From Candidatus Pelearchaeum maunauluense (GTDB taxonomy: Archaea; Thermoproteota; Nitrososphaeria_A; Caldarchaeales; Caldarchaeaceae), in contig JANVYQ010000004.1 of the NCBI GenBank assembly GCA_030059675.1, positions 1 through 64,000 of the forward strand: a stretch of 64,000 nt of DNA, in the 5' to 3' direction. The number at the start of each line of letters is the position of its first letter. The first letter of the stretch is position 1. Shown here one piece after another: positions 7,586 through 15,994 of the stretch. The notes beneath the pieces were generated by a model. The model had not been told where the DNA came from. It did not search any database and worked only from the letters and a program-made list of their open reading frames with translations. The position numbers were made by a program, and so were the translations under genes.

Positions 7586-8449
7586 ATGAGTCTGGAGGTT
7601 ACGCTGTTTCTGGGGTTGTTGGATGGCGTCGTCTTCGGGCTTATAATGGCGCTCATAGCCCTCGGCCTCTCAATAGCTTTTGGTGTTATGCGGATAGTGA
7701 ATGTGGCGCATGGTGAGTTCTATATGCTCGGAGCGGTTATAGCGTGGTACGCCACGACATACCTGGGAAACTTCATACTAGGTCTGATAATAGCGCCAGC
7801 CGCTGTAATAGGCCTAGCAGCAATAGTTGAGAGGACTGTCCTGAGGAAGATAAACTATAACCCAGAGAGCACGATAGTAGCTACCATCGGCCTGCTATAC
7901 ATAATACAGCAGCTCGTTCTCGCGATATATGGTCCATACGCCTATAATGTTGAGCCGCCCTTCTACCTCAGGGTTGATTTCCCCTGGTTTGGCTATTCTG
8001 GGTATAAGCTCTCCATAGCTTTTGTGTCGCCGCTCATAATGGGCTTGACCGCACTGTTCATCTTCAAGACGCGGCTGGGGCTGTATATGCGCGCTACGCA
8101 GCAGGATAGGGAGATAGCACAGGCCTTCGGCGTCCCCGTTGGCCGCGTCTACATGGCGTCATTCGCCCTAGGAGCGGCGCTGGCTGCGATAGCAGGCGTG
8201 CTGGTGGTCCCGTTCCTCCAGGCATACTACTTAATGGGGCTTGAGGCGCTCCTAATCTCGTTCATGATAGTAATCATAGGCGGCCTGGGGAGCTTGAAGG
8301 GTACGCTGGTTGCGGCGCTCATCATAGGCGTTATAGACGGCGTTGTCTCGGTCTTCTTCTCGCCCACGCTGGCGAAGATCGTCGGCTCCGTCCTCGTTGC
8401 GGCCGTGCTGCTGGTAAGGCCGACAGGCCTCTTCGGGGCTGAGCGCTGA
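7586..8449 (+). CDS. livH: ABC importer permease, LivH family
   Basis: This 287-residue integral membrane protein has about eight hydrophobic helices. It begins MSLEVTLFLGLLDGVVFGLIMALIALGLS and contains the LivH hallmark FGVMRIVNVAHGEFYMLGA and the cytoplasmic coupling region ATQQDREIAQAFGVPVGRVY followed by GGLGSLKGTLVAAL. It forms the translocation pore with the LivM gene product, whose start codon overlaps its stop by one base. Same-strand operon with livM, livG and livF. Confidence 0.93.
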   Translation: MSLEVTLFLGLLDGVVFGLIMALIALGLSIAFGVMRIVNVAHGEFYMLGAVIAWYATTYLGNFILGLIIAPAAVIGLAAIVERTVLRKINYNPESTIVATIGLLYIIQQLVLAIYGPYAYNVEPPFYLRVDFPWFGYSGYKLSIAFVSPLIMGLTALFIFKTRLGLYMRATQQDREIAQAFGVPVGRVYMASFALGAALAAIAGVLVVPFLQAYYLMGLEALLISFMIVIIGGLGSLKGTLVAALIIGVIDGVVSVFFSPTLAKIVGSVLVAAVLLVRPTGLFGAER

Positions 8450-9417
8450 TGTATGTTGCAAACAAGGGATTGGGGAAGGCTCTCGCGCTCCACATAGGAG
8501 TAATAGCTGGGTTCTTCATACTACAGTTCATAGTGCCACCATTCCATGCAGCGATGCTCACTAGGATAATGGTGTTGGCGACGTATGCGATAGGCTATAA
8601 CATCCTGCTGGGCTATACGGGCTTGATGAGCCTAGGCCATGCTATGTTCTTCGCAACAGGCTTGTATGCCGCTGGCCTCTCGGTAATCTACTACGGCCTA
8701 CCCCCGCTGGAGGCTCTCCCCCTCGCAATACTCCTGAGCGCCGTCATGTCTGCTACGATGGGAGCCATAACCCTCAGAACCAGCGGCGTCTTCTTCCTAA
8801 TAGTCACCATGATATTCTCACAGGTCTTCTTCCTAACAACACTATACTTCAACATGATTACGGGAGGTGAGGAGGGGCTGGTATTGACCCGTTATCTCAA
8901 GCCAATCTCGCTGGGTCTGTTCAGCGTGGAGCTTACCGATAGTGTTGTCAAGTATAACTTCGCCCTGATAATATTTTCTATCGCTTTTCTCTTCAGTCTT
9001 TGGCTGACGCGCTCACCTGTTGGGCGTGTCTTGATAGCGATTAGGGAGAACGATGAGCGCGCGGAGATGCTGGGCTACAACATCTACAAGTATAAGCTCC
9101 TAGCATTCACCATGTCGGGGACAATCTCTGGGATGGCAGGCGCAGCTTATGCGCTGGTCTTCGCATACATCGGCTCAGCGCTGGCCTCAATACTATACTC
9201 CATCAACCCCCTACTCTGGACACTGCTGGGAGGCGCTGGAACTACGATAGGCCCAATAATCGGGACAGGTCTGATGATATACATAATAGACTTCACCAGC
9301 GGCATAACGAGCAGCTACCTCATCGTAGTCGGGATAACGCTCATGTTGCTTGTCTTGGCTTTCCCGCCTGGGATTGTTGGAGCTATTAAGAGGAGGTGGA
9401 TTCGTTGGCTTCCGTAG
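8449..9417 (+). CDS. livM: ABC importer permease, LivM family
   Basis: This 322-residue membrane protein has about nine hydrophobic segments. LivM features are YAIGYNILLGYTGLMSLGHA near residues 45-65, the coupling loop AIRENDERAEMLGYNIYKYK and GGAGTTIGPIIGTGL. It heterodimerises with the preceding LivH permease. The start ATG overlaps the livH stop (TGATG). The 3' end carries aggaggt, which serves as the ribosome site for livG, so the two genes are translationally coupled. Confidence 0.93.
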   Translation: MYVANKGLGKALALHIGVIAGFFILQFIVPPFHAAMLTRIMVLATYAIGYNILLGYTGLMSLGHAMFFATGLYAAGLSVIYYGLPPLEALPLAILLSAVMSATMGAITLRTSGVFFLIVTMIFSQVFFLTTLYFNMITGGEEGLVLTRYLKPISLGLFSVELTDSVVKYNFALIIFSIAFLFSLWLTRSPVGRVLIAIRENDERAEMLGYNIYKYKLLAFTMSGTISGMAGAAYALVFAYIGSALASILYSINPLLWTLLGGAGTTIGPIIGTGLMIYIIDFTSGITSSYLIVVGITLMLLVLAFPPGIVGAIKRRWIRWLP

Positions 9418-10154
9418 GTAATGTGATACTTGAGACGCGGGCTTTGACAAAGCGCTTCGGCGGGCTTGAGGCTATCAGGTCTGTTGATTTCAAGCTTGAA
9501 CGCGGCGAGCTTAGGGCGATAATAGGACCAAACGGAGCTGGTAAGACAACCTTCGTCAGCATGATAAGCGGCAGGATAAGACCATCGTCGGGGAGAATAT
9601 TCTTTGAGGGCCGCGACATAACTAAGATGAAGGCACATGATAGGGCTGGTATGGGGATAGTCTATACCTTCCAGATAATCAATATCTTCAGAAATCTACC
9701 GGTTTATGAGAATGTTAGCCTGGCTGTCCAGCGTAGGCTGGCAGGCGGCGGGGCTGGGATATTCAGGGTTGATGAGGAAGAACTACACCGCGAAGTTGAT
9801 GCTATCCTTGAGCGTATAGGGCTGCGGGACGTGGCCGAGCAGGAGGCAGGCTCACTACCCTATGGCCATCAGCGTCTCCTAGACATAGGACTCGCGCTAG
9901 CGTTGAACCCAAAGCTCCTCATACTAGACGAGCCCACGCAGGGACTTGCGATAAACGAGATAGACGAGGTCATGAGGATGATACGCGAGCTCCACCGCGA
10001 GAGGACTATAATGCTGATAGAGCATAACATGCAGGTCGTCCTGGAGCTGGCCAAGAAGATAACAGTAATGGATAAGGGCACCATAATAGCTGAGGGAACG
10101 CCTGAAGAGATAGAGGGGAATATTGAGGTTCAAAAGGTGTATCTTGGTCTATGA
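9405..10154 (+). CDS. livG: ABC importer ATPase, LivG family
   Basis: This 249-residue cytoplasmic ATPase has Walker A GPNGAGKTT, Q-loop near YTFQIINIF, a signature region LPYGHQRLLDIGLAL, Walker B LLILDEPTQGL and an H-loop in MLIEHNMQVV. The LivG-specific stretch after the Q-loop (RNLPVYENVSLAVQRRL) is present. I choose TTG 9405, which lies 7 nt after a strong ggaggt within the end of livM; GTG 9396 overlaps that ribosome site. It overlaps livM by 13 nt and livF by 4 nt. Confidence 0.92.
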   Translation: MASVGNVILETRALTKRFGGLEAIRSVDFKLERGELRAIIGPNGAGKTTFVSMISGRIRPSSGRIFFEGRDITKMKAHDRAGMGIVYTFQIINIFRNLPVYENVSLAVQRRLAGGGAGIFRVDEEELHREVDAILERIGLRDVAEQEAGSLPYGHQRLLDIGLALALNPKLLILDEPTQGLAINEIDEVMRMIRELHRERTIMLIEHNMQVVLELAKKITVMDKGTIIAEGTPEEIEGNIEVQKVYLGL

Positions 10155-10855
10155 CTCTTACAGTTAGCGGGATAAACTGCTACTATGGTAAGGCTCATGT
10201 GCTTAAGGATGTTTCTCTAAGCCTCTCCGCTGGTGAGGTTCTCTGCCTGTTGGGGAGGAACGGCGCTGGGAAGACGACAACACTCAAAGCGATTATGGGC
10301 TTGGTCAGGCCCAAGACGGGAAGTATAAAGATTGATGGAAAGGAGCTTACGGGCGTCCCGCCTCACATGATACCGCGCCTAGGCGTGGCGTATGTACCAC
10401 AGGGGAGGAGGCTTTTCCCAAGCTTCACAGTAGAGGAGAACCTTAGGATGGGGCTCTTGGTGAGCGGGGGCGACGAGCAGACCTATGAGCAGGTGCTCCA
10501 GCTCTTCCCAGTCCTACGCGAGAGGCTCAGACAACGCGCTGGAACACTTAGCGGAGGCGAGCAGCAGATGCTAGCGATAGCGCGAGCCCTATGCTGTAAG
10601 CCGAAGTACCTACTCCTAGACGAGCCTCTGGAGGGGCTTATGCCAGCGCTGGTCGCGAAGCTCCTAGAGACCATCAGGGGGCTGAAGAGCCTCGGCATAG
10701 GGATACTGCTGGTTGAGCAGAGGATAGACGCGGCATTCAAGGTGGCTGACAGGATAGCGTTGATGGAGAACGGCCAGATAAAACACGAGACAACACCAGA
10801 CCAGCTATCAAACAACACCGAGATACTCTACAGATACCTCGGAGTCAGGAGATAA
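10151..10855 (+). CDS. livF: ABC importer ATPase, LivF family
   Basis: This 234-residue ATPase pairs with LivG. Walker A GRNGAGKTT, signature LSGGEQQMLAIARAL, Walker B YLLLDEPLEGLMP and H-loop region ILLVEQRIDAAF are all visible; the EQ in place of EH in the switch region is typical of LivF. The ATG overlaps the livG stop as ATGA. This is the last gene of the first Liv operon; the next gene has its own promoter. Confidence 0.93.
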   Translation: MTLTVSGINCYYGKAHVLKDVSLSLSAGEVLCLLGRNGAGKTTTLKAIMGLVRPKTGSIKIDGKELTGVPPHMIPRLGVAYVPQGRRLFPSFTVEENLRMGLLVSGGDEQTYEQVLQLFPVLRERLRQRAGTLSGGEQQMLAIARALCCKPKYLLLDEPLEGLMPALVAKLLETIRGLKSLGIGILLVEQRIDAAFKVADRIALMENGQIKHETTPDQLSNNTEILYRYLGVRR

Positions 10856-10866
10856 GTGTAGAATCA

Positions 10867-10873
10867 TTTATAA
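10867..10873 (+). promoter_or_regulatory. TATA box for the molybdenum hydroxylase gene
   Basis: The box tttataa sits in the 48-nt gap after livF, 31-37 nt before ATG 10904. The spacing predicts a transcript with almost no leader, so the gene can be expressed independently of the Liv operon. Confidence 0.5.
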
Positions 10874-10903
10874 CTAGCGGAGAAGCGCATAAGGCTTGCA
10901 AAT

Positions 10904-13267
10904 ATGTGCGCTAACTTGCTGGGAAAGCCTGTAAGACGGCTTGAGGATAGACGCCTCCTGGTGGGAGAGGCTAGATTCATAGAAGACATAAACATCCCCC
11001 GCGCGCTCCACTGCATATTCCTCAGGAGCCCAGTCCCACATGCTAGGATAAGGAGGATAAACGCGGAGAAAGCGCTGAGAAATCCGCGCATACACGCGGT
11101 AATAGATGGGGAGATGGTAGCCTCGCGGGCTAGGCCGCTCTACACGCTCATAGACAAAACACGCTACTATGGGATAGCCGTTGGCAAGGCCAGATACGTC
11201 GGCGAGCCCCTAGCTATGATACTCGCAGAAACACGCGAAGACGCGCTGGACGCGGCTGAGGAGATTGAGATAGACTACGAGCCGCTACCGCCGCTCACAG
11301 ACCCAGAGGAGGCGCTCAGGAATAACGAAGTCCTGCTTCACGAGGAGCTGGGCTCAAACATCGCTGTAAGCAAGAAGCTAACATACGGCGATGTTGATGA
11401 CGCCTTCGCCGAGGCTGACGAGACTATTCACAGTAAGCTATACTTTGATAGGTATGCTGCAGCCCCTATAGAGTGTTGCGGCGTGTTGGTGGATTATTCA
11501 CCAAACGACGATAGCCTAACAATCTATGACAACCAGCAGACACCATTGCTCTTCCACGGAATTATAGCAGACGCGCTGGGGGTGGCGAGCAATAAGCTAC
11601 GCTTCATAGAGCCTGAGATAGGCGGCGGCTTTGGGGTGAAGATAATGCTCTATCCCTACGTCTTTCTCCTCGCTTTCGCGGCGCGGGAGCTTAGAAGGCC
11701 AGTGAGGTGGATTGAGACGCGGAGAGAGCACCTAGCAGCTATGGCGCACAGCTCCAACAGAGTGTTTGACGCCGAGATGGCGCTGAGACGCGACGGGGAA
11801 ATCCTAGCCCTCAGAACAAAGATGATAGAAGACTGCGGCGCATACGTTAGGCTGCCAGACCCAGGGGGTATAATACGCTCACTCATGACCTACCTAGGCT
11901 GCTACCGCGTGAGAAACGTGGAAGTTGAGGCTCATGTTGTTATGACCAACAAATGCCCAACGGGGCCTGTAAGGGGATACGGCTGCCAACAGGCGTATTT
12001 CATGCTGGAGCGCATGATGGACATCGCTGCGCGGAAGCTGGGCATCCCGCCAACGGAGATTAGGCTCAGGAACTTCATCAAGAAAGAAGAACAACCATAC
12101 ACCACGCCGTTCGGCTGCATATACGATGGGGGAGACTACGCGGCAACGCTAAAACGTGCTCTAGAGCTCGCGGAGACGGAAAAGCTCAAACAAGAAAATA
12201 AAGACAAGCTCATAGGCGTTGGGATAGCCACGATAGTAGAGCCAGCGGTAACGAACCTAGCGCGCAACAAGCTCCTCAACCCTGCTCTCAAGACCTCAGG
12301 CTCAGGCGAGGGCGCCATAGTCAAGATGGACGACAACGGGTATGTCTACGCCTTCATAGCGTCTATCCCGCAGGGCCAGGGGCATGAGACTGTAGCTGCG
12401 CAGCTGGTGGCTGAGATGCTCGGCGTAGAGCCCAGCAGCGTTAGGGTCGTTAAGGGGGACAGCTCGGCAGTATATCACAGCCCGTACAGCGGGACGTGGG
12501 GGAGCAGGTTCAGCGTTATGACACTAGGAGCGCTCAAGATTGCCTGCGAGAGGCTGCGCGAGAAGATATTAGCAATAGCAGCCGCGCTGCTAGAGGCATC
12601 GCCTACAGACCTGGAGCTACACGATGGGCGTGTGCATGTAAAGGGCTCGGAGATAAGCATAACACTACGCGAGATAGCGCAGACAGCGTACCGCGATACG
12701 CTCAAGCTTAGGGGGAGGGTGGAGGAAGGCGGACTACAGGCACAAGCGTTCTACGACTACCCAACATTCACAGAGCCAGACGAGGAGGGCAGGCTCAACA
12801 TGTCCGCAACATACGGAAACTCCGCCCACGTAGCGGTTGTTGAGGTTGACCAAGAAACCTTCAAGGTGAATGTGCTCAGATACGTGGCCGTCCACGACTG
12901 CGGCCGCGTGCTAAACCCGCTGATAGTTGACGGCCAGATAGCGGGGGGAGTTGCGCAGGGACTAGGAGCAACACTCTACGAAACAATAAGATACGACGAG
13001 GATGGCCAGCTACTCACATCAACCCTAGCAGACTACCTCATCCCAACAGCCCTAGACACGCCAACCATCATAATAGACCACCTAGAAACACCCTCACCAT
13101 ACGCACCACTACAAGCAAAAGGAATGGGAGAAGGACCACTAATACCAGTAGCAGCAGCAATAGCCAACGCAGTAGAAGACGCACTACACCAAAAATACAA
13201 CATAACAATAACCCACTCATCAATAACCCCAGACTACCTATGGAAACTAGTAAAAACCCGAAAATAA
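10904..13267 (+). CDS. Molybdenum hydroxylase large subunit, xanthine dehydrogenase/CoxL family
   Basis: This 787-residue molybdopterin-binding catalytic subunit hydroxylates heterocycles or aldehydes with water-derived oxygen. The N-terminal a/b-hammerhead domain starts LLGKPVRRLEDRRLL. The molybdenum cofactor domains contain EIGGGFGVKIMLYPY, PVRGYGCQQAYFMLERM, IPQGQGHETVAAQL and the C-terminal GMGEGPLIPVAAAI, whose Glu743 matches the catalytic glutamate. The loop PVRGYGCQQA is unlike the CO dehydrogenase AYRCSFR loop, so CO oxidation is unlikely. No FAD (medium) or 2Fe-2S (small) subunit is adjacent; those partners must be elsewhere or absent. The next gene encodes an enamidase homologue, which suggests a nicotinate-dehydrogenase-like role. 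The last 240 nt are unusually rich in A and C. Confidence 0.9.
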   Translation: MCANLLGKPVRRLEDRRLLVGEARFIEDINIPRALHCIFLRSPVPHARIRRINAEKALRNPRIHAVIDGEMVASRARPLYTLIDKTRYYGIAVGKARYVGEPLAMILAETREDALDAAEEIEIDYEPLPPLTDPEEALRNNEVLLHEELGSNIAVSKKLTYGDVDDAFAEADETIHSKLYFDRYAAAPIECCGVLVDYSPNDDSLTIYDNQQTPLLFHGIIADALGVASNKLRFIEPEIGGGFGVKIMLYPYVFLLAFAARELRRPVRWIETRREHLAAMAHSSNRVFDAEMALRRDGEILALRTKMIEDCGAYVRLPDPGGIIRSLMTYLGCYRVRNVEVEAHVVMTNKCPTGPVRGYGCQQAYFMLERMMDIAARKLGIPPTEIRLRNFIKKEEQPYTTPFGCIYDGGDYAATLKRALELAETEKLKQENKDKLIGVGIATIVEPAVTNLARNKLLNPALKTSGSGEGAIVKMDDNGYVYAFIASIPQGQGHETVAAQLVAEMLGVEPSSVRVVKGDSSAVYHSPYSGTWGSRFSVMTLGALKIACERLREKILAIAAALLEASPTDLELHDGRVHVKGSEISITLREIAQTAYRDTLKLRGRVEEGGLQAQAFYDYPTFTEPDEEGRLNMSATYGNSAHVAVVEVDQETFKVNVLRYVAVHDCGRVLNPLIVDGQIAGGVAQGLGATLYETIRYDEDGQLLTSTLADYLIPTALDTPTIIIDHLETPSPYAPLQAKGMGEGPLIPVAAAIANAVEDALHQKYNITITHSSITPDYLWKLVKTRK

Positions 13268-13312
13268 CCCCCTTGATAGTCTTGTTGGAAATTCAATCCT
13301 CATAGTTTCCTC

Positions 13313-13322
13313 CTATAAATAT
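13313..13322 (+). promoter_or_regulatory. TATA box for the enamidase-like gene
   Basis: ctataaatat is a near-consensus archaeal TATA box. Initiation about 25 nt downstream gives a short leader before the ATG at 13358 or 13370. Confidence 0.5.
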
Positions 13323-13369
13323 GCCGCCGCTAAAAGTGTTAATAATCACCTGTATTAATGATTCTCACC

Positions 13370-14554
13370 ATGCCGCGAATATTGATTAAGAATATCGGCT
13401 GTATCGTTGGTGGTGATGTGGGCAGGCCTTTGCTGGATGGTGATTCCCTAGTTATACGCGATGGTGTTGTGGAGCGTATAGGCTCTGGCCTGGGTGGTGA
13501 TGTCGATGGCGTTATTGACGTGCAGGGGATGACCGTCATACCAGGGCTCTTTGACTCGCATGTTCATCCAGTCTTCGGTGACTACACACCCCGTCAGAAC
13601 ACTCTCGGCTTTATCGAGGCAAGCGTCCATGGTGGGGTTACGTCGTTCATCTCGGCTGGTGAGGTTCATCTTCCTGGAAGGCCGCGTGGGGATAAGGACG
13701 CCGCTATGGCTCTCGCGATACTTGCCCACAAGGCGTTTAGGAGCGTCAGGCCCCTAGGAGCGAAGGTTCACGCTGGGGCGCTCATCTTGGAGAAGGGGAT
13801 GACGGAAGAGGACTTCAGATACGTCTCTGAGAGAGGGGTATGGCTCGTCGGCGAGGTTGGCCTGGGCTCGGTTCAAGACCCAGATGAGGCGGCGCAGATG
13901 GTTGAGATGGCGCATAAGTATGGGATGAAGGTAGTAATCCATACTGGGGGAGCCTCAATACCTGGAAGCACGATAGTTAATGCAGATGTTGTGCTCAAGG
14001 TTAAGCCTGACGTGGTTTCGCATATCAACGGCGGGCCAACCGCGCCCACGGTTAGGGATATTGAGAAGATAATTGAGGGAACCAACGCGGCTATTGAGGT
14101 TGTCCAGTGCGGCAACTTCAGAGCTATGTTGGAGACTGTTAAGTTTCTGAAGAAGCGGGGGGAGCTTCATAGATTGATAATAGGCAACGACGCGCCCTCT
14201 GGGAGTGGTGTAATCCCGCTGGGGATACTTAGAACGATTCACACAATATCAAGCCTGGGCGGGGTTAAGCCAGAGCTGGCAATATGCGCCGCGAGCGGGA
14301 ATACCGCGCGCGTCTTCGGCCGTAGTGAGGGAGTGCTTGAGGAGGGCAGGCCAGCGGACTTGGTGGTAATAGACGCTCCATACGGCTCTGCGGCGCGCGA
14401 TGCTCTAGAGGCACTAGCCATCGGCGACATACCAGGCGTTGCTATGGTGATGATTGACGGCCAGCCGCGGGTCGGGAGGAGTAGGATGACGCCGCCACCA
14501 AACAGGCAGGTCAAGACCGAGGGAGAAGTTCATCTACCCAATGGAGGTCATTAA
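13370..14554 (+). CDS. Enamidase-like amidohydrolase
   Basis: This 394-residue cytoplasmic metal-dependent hydrolase closely resembles enamidase (6-oxo-1,4,5,6-tetrahydronicotinate amidohydrolase of Eubacterium barkeri), which opens the ring to 2-formylglutarate. Shared features run the whole length: ILIKNIGCIV, the metal motif LFDSHVHPVFGDYTPRQ, GGVTSFISAGEVHLPGRP, GVWLVGEVGLGS, VVIHTGGASIPGS, VVSHINGGPTAPT, IGNDAPSGSGVIPLGILR and IDGQPRV near the end. I set the start at ATG 13370 because MPRILIKNIG matches the enamidase N-terminus; ATG 13358 is also in frame. It lies between the molybdenum hydroxylase and a luciferase-like oxidoreductase, 5 nt from the latter. The exact substrate is inferred. 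Confidence 0.85.
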   Translation: MPRILIKNIGCIVGGDVGRPLLDGDSLVIRDGVVERIGSGLGGDVDGVIDVQGMTVIPGLFDSHVHPVFGDYTPRQNTLGFIEASVHGGVTSFISAGEVHLPGRPRGDKDAAMALAILAHKAFRSVRPLGAKVHAGALILEKGMTEEDFRYVSERGVWLVGEVGLGSVQDPDEAAQMVEMAHKYGMKVVIHTGGASIPGSTIVNADVVLKVKPDVVSHINGGPTAPTVRDIEKIIEGTNAAIEVVQCGNFRAMLETVKFLKKRGELHRLIIGNDAPSGSGVIPLGILRTIHTISSLGGVKPELAICAASGNTARVFGRSEGVLEEGRPADLVVIDAPYGSAARDALEALAIGDIPGVAMVMIDGQPRVGRSRMTPPPNRQVKTEGEVHLPNGGH

Positions 14555-14559
14555 CTAGC

Positions 14560-15546
14560 ATGAAGCTTGGGCTACGTCTCCCCACATTCGCCTTAGATGG
14601 GGACTTCTCCTCCTATGATGTTCTCAGAAACTATGTCCAGAGAGCCGAGGAGTGTGGCGTGGAGGGATTCTTCGTCATAGACCACCTCCTCATAACGCCT
14701 CCCGCATATGCTTGTAGCTGGCACGACGCCCTGACAGCCGTCTCATTCATAGCCGCTGCGACAAAACATGCCCGCGTAGGCACTATGGTCCTCGTACTTC
14801 CTACCAGAAACCCATACTTCCTAGCCAAGCAGCTCGCGAGCATAGATGTCTATTCAGGGGGGAGGCTCGTCCTAGGCGCTGGCGTTGGCTGGAATGTACG
14901 CGAGTTTGAGCTGGCGGGAGTTCCAGTCAGTAAGCGCGGCAGGATAATGGACGAGTATCTGGTTCTCCTCAAGATGCTGTGGAGCGCGTGCAAGACGAGC
15001 TTTGACGGCGAGTTCTTCAGGGTTCGGGAGCTGGAGATGCTTCCAAAACCCGTGCAGAAACCCCATCCACCTATATGGATAGGTGGGGGTAGCCAGCCTT
15101 TTGAGAAGATATACGGAGAGCAGGCACGCGGGATAGAGCGCGTCCTAGCCAGAGTCGCCAAGCACGCAGACGGCTGGATACCCCACTCAAGCGCAACAGC
15201 GGAAATGGCCGCAAAAGACTGGGAGACCGTGAAGAGCTACGCCAGAGAATACGGTAGAGACCCATACAACATAACCCGCATATACTCCAACTTCATCTAC
15301 ATAAAACAGCCTGGAGAGCCCGACGCTGAGGCTGCCAAGCGCTTCAGCCTATACTCAGGGATGGACCTGGACTACTGGCGCGAATACTATCTCCTAGGCA
15401 CGGTTGATGAGCTGGCCCGTAAGATAAGGGCGCGCATAAACGCTCTTGAGGGCGTGGATTGGGTTGTTCTGAACCCTCTAACGTTTGGGGAGAGCCAGCT
15501 CAGGCTAATAGCTGACGAGCTCTTCCCCAAGATAGAGAAGCAATAG
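14560..15546 (+). CDS. Luciferase-like (LLM) flavin/F420-dependent oxidoreductase
   Basis: This 328-residue TIM-barrel enzyme of the bacterial-luciferase-like superfamily uses F420 or FMNH2. Visible features are MKLGLRLPTFALDGD, EGFFVIDHLL, the ATKHARVGTMVLVLPTRNPYFLAKQLASIDVYSGGRL core with GAGVGWNVREFELAG, and PPIWIGGGSQPFEKIYG. These match F420-dependent subgroup proteins as well as alkanal/NTA-type monooxygenases, so the cofactor is not settled. It follows the enamidase-like gene by 5 nt and is probably co-transcribed; a reductase or oxygenase step in the same pathway would make sense. It converges on the JAMM gene. Confidence 0.85.
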   Translation: MKLGLRLPTFALDGDFSSYDVLRNYVQRAEECGVEGFFVIDHLLITPPAYACSWHDALTAVSFIAAATKHARVGTMVLVLPTRNPYFLAKQLASIDVYSGGRLVLGAGVGWNVREFELAGVPVSKRGRIMDEYLVLLKMLWSACKTSFDGEFFRVRELEMLPKPVQKPHPPIWIGGGSQPFEKIYGEQARGIERVLARVAKHADGWIPHSSATAEMAAKDWETVKSYAREYGRDPYNITRIYSNFIYIKQPGEPDAEAAKRFSLYSGMDLDYWREYYLLGTVDELARKIRARINALEGVDWVVLNPLTFGESQLRLIADELFPKIEKQ

Positions 15547-15553
15547 CCGCATC

Positions 15554-15979
15554 CTATTCTTCCACCCTTACATCCTCCTCAACGAAGCGCGGGCCTTCGC
15601 TTGCATCTTCGCGTCTCCATGAGCGGTACTCAACCACGCCGCCGCTGGATACCGAGACGATGAGGTAAGAGTACCAGGGGAAGGAGTGTTCTAGGTCGTA
15701 CTGGGATGGTCTTGCCGCGACGTTTGGATGCGAGTGGTAGGTGCCTACGACGCGGAGGCCACGCTCCTCCGCGCTCTTCTCCACACGATAATACTCCATA
15801 GGGTCAATCCTATACCTAACGCGCCTATCCCCCTCGTGCACGTTGCTAACACGGACAACATCAACAACCATGCGCTCGTCTTCATCCCTCCCCAGCATGA
15901 GGCCGCAGCACTCGTATGGGTAAGACTCAACGCAGTGGTCTAGGATTTTCTTCATGGCTGCGCCGCTCACAACCAGCAT
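15554..15979 (-). CDS. mec: JAMM/MPN metalloprotease, Mec-like
   Basis: This 141-residue zinc isopeptidase of the M67/JAMM family has an intact active site: Glu23 (YPYECCG), His82 and His84 in YHSHP, Ser92 and Asp95 (HxH-x10-D). The single-domain size and the gene directly upstream, a cysteine synthase, match the mycobacterial mec-cysO-cysM unit, where Mec cleaves cysteine from the ubiquitin-like sulfur carrier CysO. No CysO-like gene lies between or beside them here. A deubiquitinase role cannot be excluded, but the neighbourhood favours cysteine release. Transcribed with cysM, 15 nt downstream of it. Confidence 0.88.
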   Translation of the reverse strand: MLVVSGAAMKKILDHCVESYPYECCGLMLGRDEDERMVVDVVRVSNVHEGDRRVRYRIDPMEYYRVEKSAEERGLRVVGTYHSHPNVAARPSQYDLEHSFPWYSYLIVSVSSGGVVEYRSWRREDASEGPRFVEEDVRVEE

Positions 15980-15994
15980 GTCTCCACACGCTCG

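Noticed and set aside
10904-13267. Molybdenum hydroxylase as aerobic CO dehydrogenase
   Set aside because: The active-site loop is PVRGYGCQQA, not AYRCSFR, and the coxM and coxS genes are absent.
15554-15979. JAMM gene as an Rpn11-like deubiquitinase partnering the RING-like protein
   Set aside because: The single short domain and direct pairing with cysteine synthase fit Mec better; the RING-like gene is 14 kb away.
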